From positions 1 to 35,413 of the forward strand of contig CALHCJ010000255.1 in assembly GCA_937936275.1 (NCBI GenBank): DNA of 35,413 bases, in the 5' to 3' direction. The position numbers were made by a program, and so were the translations under genes. The DNA is from an uncultured Flavobacteriaceae bacterium (GTDB taxonomy: Bacteria > Bacteroidota > Bacteroidia > Flavobacteriales > Flavobacteriaceae). The notes beneath the pieces are model-generated. The model was given only the letters and a program-made list of their open reading frames with translations, was not told the DNA's origin and did not search any database. Positions 9,228 to 15,900 of the stretch are shown here, one piece after another (within the stretch, counting starts at the first letter, position 1; the number at the start of each line of letters is the position of its first letter).

Positions 9228-10091
9228 ATGAGGCAACTAAAAATCATCAAGCAAGTAACCAATAGAGAGTCCAAATCATTAGACAAATACTTGCAAGATA
9301 TTAGTAAGATTGATTTAATAAACGCAGCCGAAGAGGTAGAATTAGCACAGCGCATTCGCACCGGTGATCAATGGGCTCTTGAAAAACTAACTACCGCTAA
9401 CCTACGTTTTGTAGTATCCGTAGCAAAGCAATATCAAAATCAAGGATTAAAATTACCAGATTTAATTAATGAAGGAAACTTGGGGCTTGTTAAAGCTGCT
9501 AAAAGATTTGACGAAACAAGAGGGTTTAAATTTATTTCTTACGCCGTATGGTGGATTCGTCAGTCGATACTACAGGCATTAGCAGAACAATCAAGAGTGG
9601 TACGTTTACCACTTAACAAGATAGGTTCCATTAATAAAATAAAGAAGACTTTTTCATATTTAGAGCAAGCACACGAACGCCCGCCATCTGCAGAGGAAAT
9701 AGCCAAAGAGTTAGAAATGACGGTAAGTGAAGTAAAGCAATCGATGAAAAACTCTGGACGACATGTCTCAATGGATGCGCCTTTACGAGAAGGAGAAGAT
9801 TCGAACTTGTATGATGTATTGCGGTCAGGCGAATCACCACGACCAGATAAAGACTTAATGCAGCAGTCACTGAATACAGAAATTGTTCGTGCTTTAGAAA
9901 CTTTATCGCCACGTGAAGCAGATGTCGTAAAATTATATTATGGCATTGGTGATCAACAGTCTATGACTTTGGCTGAAATTGGACAGACTTTTGATTTGAC
10001 GAGAGAACGCGTGCGTCAGATTCGAGAAAAGGCAATTCGTAAATTACGTCACAATTCTAGAAGTAAATTGTTGAAGACATACTTGGGATAG
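9228..10091 (+). CDS. rpoD: Primary RNA polymerase sigma factor (sigma-70, Bacteroidota type)
   Basis: This 287-residue sigma-70 factor has region 1.2 ([27 protein letters not shown]), region 2 with [37 protein letters not shown] and [17 protein letters not shown], region 3, and region 4 ending in the helix-turn-helix [28 protein letters not shown]. It lacks the long acidic region 1.1 of the E. coli protein, as usual for the Bacteroidota primary sigma, which recognises the unusual -33/-7 promoters of this phylum. It starts at the ATG at 9228 and ends 21 bp before a strong terminator. Confidence 0.95.
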   Translation: MRQLKIIKQVTNRESKSLDKYLQDISKIDLINAAEEVELAQRIRTGDQWALEKLTTANLRFVVSVAKQYQNQGLKLPDLINEGNLGLVKAAKRFDETRGFKFISYAVWWIRQSILQALAEQSRVVRLPLNKIGSINKIKKTFSYLEQAHERPPSAEEIAKELEMTVSEVKQSMKNSGRHVSMDAPLREGEDSNLYDVLRSGESPRPDKDLMQQSLNTEIVRALETLSPREADVVKLYYGIGDQQSMTLAEIGQTFDLTRERVRQIREKAIRKLRHNSRSKLLKTYLG

Positions 10092-10111
10092 TTTAAGTTC
10101 CTTTTGGATTT

Positions 10112-10151
10112 AAAAAAAGCACCTTGAAGTTTACTTCGAGGTGCTTTTTTT
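10112..10151. terminator. Two-way intrinsic terminator after rpoD
   Basis: A 12-bp stem (10119-10130 with 10133-10144, one G-T wobble, effective tetraloop TTTA) is flanked by seven As on the left and eight Ts on the right. It ends rpoD on the plus strand. Read on the minus strand it has an equally good T-run and lies 24 nt past the stop of the last small reading frame at 10169, so it can also end a transcript arriving from the polysaccharide locus. Confidence 0.9.
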
Positions 10152-10168
10152 TGGGTATGCCAAAATGT

Positions 10169-10270
10169 TTAAGAATAATTCAATTTATTAATTTCAGAAT
10201 CTGTCAAAATTTCATTCAAGGTTTCAATGAAATTCATGTAAGCTGCATTGTCGGAATTTTGATTTGCCAT
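10169..10270 (-). CDS. Microprotein A, 33 residues, paralogue of microprotein B
   Basis: A 33-codon frame from ATG (10270) to TAA. The peptide has an Asn-rich start (MANQNSDNAA), then the core YMNFIETLNEIL and the end EINKLNYS; net charge is about -4. Over 24 aligned residues it shares 10 identities with microprotein B, plus several conservative changes, and both end two residues after a conserved L-[ND]-Y. Six of the ten identical residues use different synonymous codons, which argues for selection on the peptide. The sequence AAACCTAG precedes the ATG by 5 nt and is also found before B. It is 31 nt downstream of B and just before the terminator at 10112-10151. No signal peptide, membrane segment, cysteine or double-glycine leader is visible. 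Function unknown. Confidence 0.62.
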   Translation of the reverse strand: MANQNSDNAAYMNFIETLNEILTDSEINKLNYS

Positions 10271-10301
10271 AACTACTAGGTTTTTTAAGAACACTGAACG
10301 A

Positions 10302-10400
10302 CTACATATAGTCTAATTCGGTTAGTTCGTTTACACTTAAGATTTCGTTTAATTCTTGGAGGAAACTTAAATATTCCTCCCCGTAGGTGTCGTACAACAT
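10302..10400 (-). CDS. Microprotein B, 32 residues, paralogue of microprotein A
   Basis: A 32-codon frame from ATG (10400) to TAG. The core YLSFLQELNEIL aligns with YMNFIETLNEIL of microprotein A, and the tails NELTELDYM and SEINKLNYS also align. It is strongly acidic (six Glu, two Asp, no Lys or Arg) and its hydrophobic residues (Y, L, F, L, L, I, L) are spaced as in an amphipathic helix. The shared LNEIL is encoded with four of five codons differing silently from those in A. AAACCTAG lies 7 nt before the start. It is too short for standard gene callers. It could be a small regulator or subunit, possibly of the polysaccharide machinery encoded upstream; that is inference from position only. 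Confidence 0.65.
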   Translation of the reverse strand: MLYDTYGEEYLSFLQELNEILSVNELTELDYM

Positions 10401-10460
10401 GGTAATGCTAGGTTTAGTTTATTACTTGATTTGGGTTCAATAATTATACTACTAACTTAT

Positions 10461-10553
10461 CTATAACGTGAGATCGAAACAATTAATTGTGGTGTAGTTA
10501 TTAAATTTTGTTGTGAAATCGATGAATGACTTAGTGAAGGTTTCTTGACTCAT
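10461..10553 (-). CDS. Possible microprotein C, 30 residues
   Basis: A 30-codon frame from ATG (10553) to TAG, in line with B and A and of the same size, 60 nt upstream of B and 76 nt past the YaiO-type gene. The peptide begins MSQETFTKSF and carries FIDFTTKFNNY, which can be laid against YMNFIETLNEI with matching positions for the aromatic, the F four residues on and the following [LF]-N. The tail differs, it is not acidic like the other two, and AAACCTAG is absent. The resemblance is weak and could be chance. If real, it makes the set a triplet. Confidence 0.35.
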   Translation of the reverse strand: MSQETFTKSFIDFTTKFNNYTTINCFDLTL

Positions 10554-10629
10554 CTTTAGGGCATGTCATACGTCGGATTTATTGACAATATTCAAAAGAA
10601 AAATTAAAGAATATCATTGTTTTGACCGC

Positions 10630-12087
10630 TTAGAACCTTACTTGTGCCGTAATACCAGCAGATACGGCCCAATAGAAGTTATCTGAGTCGAAGAATAATT
10701 CTTGCCTTAAAACTCCCAGGTTAGCGCGATAGCTGTTTGAATTTACCCATCCTGTGAATTGGTACTCGAACTGCAGTTGTTGTGATTCTACATAGAGTAA
10801 AGTTTCTGCGATCAACTCATCACCAAAACGCAATTGTCTCAGTTCAGGTAGAAAGCCCATTCCGGCACGGAGTCCCAAATAGTTGTTTGCGTCCTTAAGA
10901 TACTTACGTGCTAAAATCTCGCCAGAAGCGCCTAAGTCTCCGTTCGGATTTGGTGTGACGTATGGTCGTAAGGAAAAATAATAGTTGCCAGAATATAACC
11001 CAAAAGAACCAGTATAAATGATAGCATTCGCATCAGCGAAGTCTAAATAACGGAAACCTGCAGAGGCTTCATACTTTTTAGCGAAGTTGGCATACAACTC
11101 TCCTCCTACTCTATGGTCAGGAAATATTGGCGAACTAGAGTAGCCGTAATTAAGGTAACCATAAAAGGTTTTTGAAAATTTAGGATAAAAATCAACCTCG
11201 TATTGAATACCATGCGTTTGAAACCGGTTGGCATAATTGATTCTTGGTATTATAGAACCTGCTTTAGTTTCTCTTTTGTACTCAATACTTGTATAAATCA
11301 TCGGGTCAAAAACCTTGTCGAAAACATCAAACGTGTTTGAAATAGTAACCTGATTATTTTTGGTTTTTTCTTCTTCCTTAACTTCTTTTTCTGGTAGTTC
11401 TACGCCATCCAGATCATCCTTGCCGTGTTGTTGGTTGATTTTCATGCTTGCATAAGCTTTCATGACCTTTAGATCGTCATCATCCTTTAAGAAGCTAAGC
11501 GCTTTGTTCGCTAAACCTAAAGCGACATAATATTCTTCTGCGTTTATTTCATTTTTGATGGCTGAGATCCAAGCTTTTCTATTGCCACGATCTTTAGAAG
11601 TTATTCTATTGTAATATTTGCGAGTCTCCTCGACACTTTCAGTTTTTGCGTAAACTTGACTAGTGATTTCTGACTTCAATTGTAAAAGATCTTCATCTCC
11701 GTCTAAAAAAGATAAAGCTTTGTTGGTTAGACCTAAAGCAATGTAAAACTCTTTTGCGTATATCTCATTTTTAATAGCGGCAGTCCATACCTCCTTATTT
11801 TTCCTTTCTTCGGAGGTTATTCTGTTAAAATGTTTCCGGGCTTCGTCGTATTTGCCATCCCAGCTTAAGGTTTTAGCCAGTAAGCTACGTACATCGGTAT
11901 ATTCAGGATATTCAGTTAAAATATGATTTAAAGTGTCACGAGCAACGGTTCTATGACCAGCAAAAGCTAAGTCTCGAGCCGTAAAAAATGAAGTGTCAGG
12001 ATTACCCGAATAGGCCAAGTCTTGTCCGTTAACTGACCAACCCAGCACGAGCATCATGAATGAAAGTAAGATTTTTTGTAATCTCAT
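10630..12087 (-). CDS. YaiO-family outer-membrane beta-barrel with periplasmic TPR head
   Basis: A signal peptide (MRLQKILLSFMMLVLGWSVNGQ) is followed by a helical repeat region (about residues 30-215), an acidic linker (about 220-245) and a beta-barrel of alternating strands (about 246-485) ending in Phe (TAQVRF), the usual outer-membrane insertion signal. The layout matches the YaiO outer-membrane family, which in E. coli sits beside a GT2 polysaccharide synthase, and it parallels TPR-barrel exporters such as PgaA and BcsC. Residues 84-143 and 155-214 are a clear tandem duplication (NRITSEERKN and NRITSKDRGN; ALGLTNKALSFL and ALGLANKALSFL). Its ATG overlaps the stop of the preceding gene by 4 nt (ATGA). 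Likely role: exit channel or outer-membrane anchor for the glycan made by the upstream synthase. Confidence 0.82.
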   Translation of the reverse strand: MRLQKILLSFMMLVLGWSVNGQDLAYSGNPDTSFFTARDLAFAGHRTVARDTLNHILTEYPEYTDVRSLLAKTLSWDGKYDEARKHFNRITSEERKNKEVWTAAIKNEIYAKEFYIALGLTNKALSFLDGDEDLLQLKSEITSQVYAKTESVEETRKYYNRITSKDRGNRKAWISAIKNEINAEEYYVALGLANKALSFLKDDDDLKVMKAYASMKINQQHGKDDLDGVELPEKEVKEEEKTKNNQVTISNTFDVFDKVFDPMIYTSIEYKRETKAGSIIPRINYANRFQTHGIQYEVDFYPKFSKTFYGYLNYGYSSSPIFPDHRVGGELYANFAKKYEASAGFRYLDFADANAIIYTGSFGLYSGNYYFSLRPYVTPNPNGDLGASGEILARKYLKDANNYLGLRAGMGFLPELRQLRFGDELIAETLLYVESQQLQFEYQFTGWVNSNSYRANLGVLRQELFFDSDNFYWAVSAGITAQVRF

Positions 12088-14468
12088 TCGTTGCTTGTGG
12101 TAGTTATTAAGTTCTCTTTTGGTGGGTTTGGGTTTATACCTAACGTTGATTCTTTAGAAATATGATGTTTTGCCCGTGTTATTTTTTGCTTTACATTCTC
12201 AGTATTAATTCCGTTCCGTTCTATTGCATCTAATAAGGCGAGTGTCTTTTCATTGGTATTTGCCCAAAAGTAGGTGTCTAATAAAGCGGCATATGCATCT
12301 TCATACTTGGGATATTTCCGAATAGCTTCTTTTAAAACTTCTTCTGATTGGGTGTACTGCTTCTGCCAAGAGTAAATACGACCCATTAAAATTTCAGTAT
12401 CCGCGTGTCTTGGGGTTTTATTGAGAATGTACTTACAAAGCAACAAAGCACGATCCCAGTCTTTATCAAAGGCCAAGTTTCTTGCGGTGTTGTATGCATT
12501 ATCGAAATCAATTCCATTGAAAACACTTTCCACCCAAATTATTTCTGTTTTAGAAAAGTCCGTTTTAGTAGAGGCTAACAAAGACTCAGACTGGGGAATA
12601 ATTTTGTCATTCTCAGTGATATATTTGTTTATAGATTTAAAATAGTTAAAACTGTTTTTTAGTTTTACTATCGAATCCTCATCTTCGGATAAGGACAAAT
12701 TTATATCTTTATCGAGTTGATAATATTCGCTACTAGACACATAATGTTTTCCTTTAATAAAATCTTGTATATTATTGATATCCCGAAATAAAGGAATATT
12801 TTTTTCAATATTAAAGGTTCTGTTGGTTATCAGAGAATTTCCTAGCCAAGCAACTTGTTTAGGTATGTTTAATTCGTAGTTCACATCTAAGAGCGAAACA
12901 AGCGATGGGGCAATATCAGCATGTGATGCCAAAGTATTTATAGTTCCTGTAGATTTAAGTAAAGGACTATATATCATAAACGGAACACGATACCTTCCCA
13001 GCTCATCTACTTGTGGTAGGTCGGTTAAATTATGGGTTCCAGTAATTATAAAAATTGTATTCTGAAACTCTGGACGTTTTTCGTATGCTTGAATAAAATT
13101 ATAAATGGCAGTATCGGCATACAACATACTTGCGAACACTTCTTCATTCTTTCTGATTAGTCGTTTTGCTTGGTTAGATAGTTCAAGTTTAGGGAGTAGT
13201 TGTTTTACTTTAGACTCTAATCGTTTCCTGCCTGGGACTAAAAACGGATTCTTGGTACTTAAGGTTAAAAAGACATTAAACTTAGGATCGGTCGACGCAA
13301 AGGATTGTGAATTCCATTTTTTAAAAAGCTGATCGTCTGCATATCCTAAAGAGATACCTGCTGCATCTTCTTCTTGAAGTTGGTAATCAGTTCCGAATGC
13401 ATTTCTATCTAAGATAAAATCGACCCGTTCTTCATCCAGAAATTTATCAATATGATTTAAAGCACTATTGCCTCCATAGTTAAAAGATGTTGTATATCCA
13501 TTCTTCTTAAGTATGCTGTAAAGGGTATGCCGATTCGTAAAATTTTTAATATTCGTAAATCCACTCTCCCCAAAAGGTAAAGAGCCAACAATCATCGGAA
13601 AAGATGCAAATCCCGTTCCACTATTGCTTACAAAGTTTTTCCAGTACAACGATTTTTTCCTTAGGGAATCTAGTTTGGGCGCAAAGCCTTTAAAACGGGA
13701 TTTATCTCCAATAAAATCTGATCCTAAACCTTCAATTATTAAAACAACAATATCTGGTTTCTGTTCTTTTAAATTGAAATGTGAGACCAGCGAGTTATCT
13801 TTTTTATAGGGTTTCAATAAAGGATATTCAAGCTTACCATCATAAGTATTAAAATCGAATACGCTATGTACAATACTGCTGATTAAATATTGCGTTTTGT
13901 TTTCATTAACTGGTTTTTTATCCGAATTGAGTGTAGCAAGAAAGAGGCTAAATAGAATAATAGTAAACGGATACATTCTACTAATTACCGTATAAAATGA
14001 AGCCGCTACTTTATGCAGGTAATGAAAAATTAATGTAGTAAGTAAAAGCATCAATACAATAGGTAGTAAAAAGAATCGAATATTTTCAGAGTCTGATATT
14101 CCGTAAATGTCCACTCCTAAAATTTCATAGTTCTGCACGTAAAAGGCAATAAGAAAACCTTCAATACCCAAAAGAACGATTAGAGTAATTTTGATAATCT
14201 TTACCCCTGAACCAGCTTTCTGGTTTTCTAGGTAATTGAATAGAAAGGCTAAAAATAGTGCCGCTAGAGCTGTAAAACCTGTATGATGTAAGACTAGTAA
14301 CCAGAAACTTTTATTGAAAACACTGTCTAATACGCCGCTAAAATAAAGGCGTAAATTTTGATAGATCGAGAGCACTACTAAACCACCAAAAAATGCTAGA
14401 ACCAAGGGAATGAAATCCCTTAATGTTTTGCGTTGAGTACGCGTTGTTATGTCGTTATCCACCTGCAT
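12084..14468 (-). CDS. LTA-synthase/sulfatase-like inner-membrane enzyme with C-terminal TPR domain
   Basis: Five membrane segments (about residues 21-37, 55-78, 91-111, 130-152, 161-181) precede a large periplasmic alkaline-phosphatase-superfamily domain. The nucleophile region is NSGTGFASFP (Thr285), with the metal-binding Glu246 in VVLIIEGLGSD. The site normally written ADH reads ITGTHN, so the usual metal-binding Asp is Thr478 next to His479; His516 is in ASHADIAPS. About residues 660-760 are TPR-like (ARNLAFDKDWDRALLL, GRIYSWQKQYTQSEEVL) and resemble the head of the downstream YaiO-type protein. Related enzymes transfer phosphoglycerol or phosphoethanolamine, so this one may decorate a polysaccharide, if active. 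An ATG at 14585 gives 39 extra residues, but these overlap the GT2 gene by 116 bp; the ATG at 14468, 1 nt past the GT2 stop, is the better start (794 residues). Confidence 0.8.
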   Translation of the reverse strand: MQVDNDITTRTQRKTLRDFIPLVLAFFGGLVVLSIYQNLRLYFSGVLDSVFNKSFWLLVLHHTGFTALAALFLAFLFNYLENQKAGSGVKIIKITLIVLLGIEGFLIAFYVQNYEILGVDIYGISDSENIRFFLLPIVLMLLLTTLIFHYLHKVAASFYTVISRMYPFTIILFSLFLATLNSDKKPVNENKTQYLISSIVHSVFDFNTYDGKLEYPLLKPYKKDNSLVSHFNLKEQKPDIVVLIIEGLGSDFIGDKSRFKGFAPKLDSLRKKSLYWKNFVSNSGTGFASFPMIVGSLPFGESGFTNIKNFTNRHTLYSILKKNGYTTSFNYGGNSALNHIDKFLDEERVDFILDRNAFGTDYQLQEEDAAGISLGYADDQLFKKWNSQSFASTDPKFNVFLTLSTKNPFLVPGRKRLESKVKQLLPKLELSNQAKRLIRKNEEVFASMLYADTAIYNFIQAYEKRPEFQNTIFIITGTHNLTDLPQVDELGRYRVPFMIYSPLLKSTGTINTLASHADIAPSLVSLLDVNYELNIPKQVAWLGNSLITNRTFNIEKNIPLFRDINNIQDFIKGKHYVSSSEYYQLDKDINLSLSEDEDSIVKLKNSFNYFKSINKYITENDKIIPQSESLLASTKTDFSKTEIIWVESVFNGIDFDNAYNTARNLAFDKDWDRALLLCKYILNKTPRHADTEILMGRIYSWQKQYTQSEEVLKEAIRKYPKYEDAYAALLDTYFWANTNEKTLALLDAIERNGINTENVKQKITRAKHHISKESTLGINPNPPKENLITTTSNE

Positions 14469-14469
14469 C

Positions 14470-15900
14470 TTAAGTTGCTTTTGCGAATCCCTTTCGAACT
14501 TGAGACCCCCAACCAGATTTAATCTTGAATAATTTTTTGTAATTACCTCGAATTGCAGACCAGACGACAATGGGGTGAAATACAATAGGTTCTACTATTG
14601 CGCAGAACATTAGCGTTAAAATATCTTTGGTTTTATTGTACTCGTTATAGGAATATACATCCCAAAGAATAGCATAAAATGAAAACATAATGGAATAGAG
14701 ATAAACAGCTGCTGTAATCGCGATAAAGAAATCCCAATTCAGAATTCCTAAAAAATAAAATAGAATGATGGTAAAAAACCCAAAAAATTCTAATATTGGA
14801 GCCAACCACTCATAAAAGAACCAATACGGATAGCTCAACATGCCTAGCTTGCCAAATTTTGGATTAAAGAACATGTCTTTGTGTTTGAATAAGGTTTCAA
14901 GATTTCCCCGACTCCAACGATCTCGTTGATTTACAAGAATCTTAAGATCTTCTGGAACTTCCGTCCAACATAACGGATCTGGAATATACTCTACGGTATA
15001 GGGTATTTTACGCTCGTGCATGTAGCGTCTCATCTTAAAAACAATTTCCATATCTTCTCCAACCGTATTAGTATCGTAACCGCCTACGGCTAAGGCAATT
15101 TCACGATCGAAAAAACCGAACGCACCAGATATGATTAAAAGGCTATCTATGCGCCCCCAAGCCATTCGCCCTAAAATGAATGAGCGTGTATATTCTAATA
15201 ATTGAAATCGAGCCAACCAGTTTTTAGGCAATCGAATTTCTTCTAACTTTCCACCATCAATAATGCAAGAATTTGCAACCCTAATCACTCCTCCTACGGC
15301 AATCACTTGTTTTTCAGATCGTTGGTAAAATGATTTCACCACATGCAATAGGGCATCAGGAAGTAATAAGCAATCCACATCAATGCATCCAACATATTTA
15401 TTCGTTGATAATGCAATGCCTGTGTTTAAAGCATCTGACTTTCCGCCATTTTCTTTATCAATTACGGTAAGTTTTGAGAATGCTCGATGAGGAGATTTAT
15501 AAATGCCACGAATGGTTTTATTCTTCCAATTCGGATCGATTTTTTGTTCTATTTTATAGAGATCATAAGCTTCAATCATTTTTTCGAGCGTATCATCTTT
15601 ACTACCATCATTGACTACCATGACTTCGAAGTTGACGTAACGAAGGGACATTAACGAACGAATATTTTCTACAATAGTCATACCCTCGTTATATGCCGGA
15701 GCTATAATGGTAATACTCGGTGCTAAAGGAGATGCCATGACCTTTGAGAGGTCATTGAAACTATTCTTATTTCTGTAGTGAATGGAATTTCTAGTGGCGA
15801 AATACGCCATTGCTGTGAACATAGAGAATAGCACCACTGTAAACATGAAAAACACAATGTTTATATACTCTAACAGGGTGCTAAAAAGTCCGCTATCCAT
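14470..15900 (-). CDS. Processive family 2 glycosyltransferase (polysaccharide synthase, PgaC/YaiP-like)
   Basis: A 476-residue inner-membrane synthase. A membrane segment at about 13-35 precedes a GT-A catalytic domain with APAYNEG (67-73), VVNDGSKDDT (95-104), the DVD nucleotide-sugar motif (174-176), the acceptor motif GED (281-283) and QRDRW (325-329). Three or more membrane segments follow (about 355-375, 385-425, 440-455). The D, D, D, QxxRW set is that of processive synthases that polymerise and push the chain across the inner membrane, such as PgaC, hyaluronan synthase and BcsA. The sugar cannot be read from sequence. The gene overlaps the HEAT-repeat gene by 8 nt and its stop is 1 nt from the next ATG, so it is translationally linked to both. 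Confidence 0.9.
   Translation of the reverse strand: MDSGLFSTLLEYINIVFFMFTVVLFSMFTAMAYFATRNSIHYRNKNSFNDLSKVMASPLAPSITIIAPAYNEGMTIVENIRSLMSLRYVNFEVMVVNDGSKDDTLEKMIEAYDLYKIEQKIDPNWKNKTIRGIYKSPHRAFSKLTVIDKENGGKSDALNTGIALSTNKYVGCIDVDCLLLPDALLHVVKSFYQRSEKQVIAVGGVIRVANSCIIDGGKLEEIRLPKNWLARFQLLEYTRSFILGRMAWGRIDSLLIISGAFGFFDREIALAVGGYDTNTVGEDMEIVFKMRRYMHERKIPYTVEYIPDPLCWTEVPEDLKILVNQRDRWSRGNLETLFKHKDMFFNPKFGKLGMLSYPYWFFYEWLAPILEFFGFFTIILFYFLGILNWDFFIAITAAVYLYSIMFSFYAILWDVYSYNEYNKTKDILTLMFCAIVEPIVFHPIVVWSAIRGNYKKLFKIKSGWGSQVRKGFAKAT

Noticed and set aside
10169-10553. The microproteins as bacteriocin or modified-peptide precursors
   Set aside because: There is no double-glycine leader, no Cys/Ser/Thr-rich core, and no maturation or export gene of that type nearby.
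14469-14585. A 39-residue N-terminal extension of the LTA-synthase-like protein
   Set aside because: It overlaps the GT2 coding region by over 100 bp, while an ATG 1 nt after the GT2 stop starts just before the first membrane segment.
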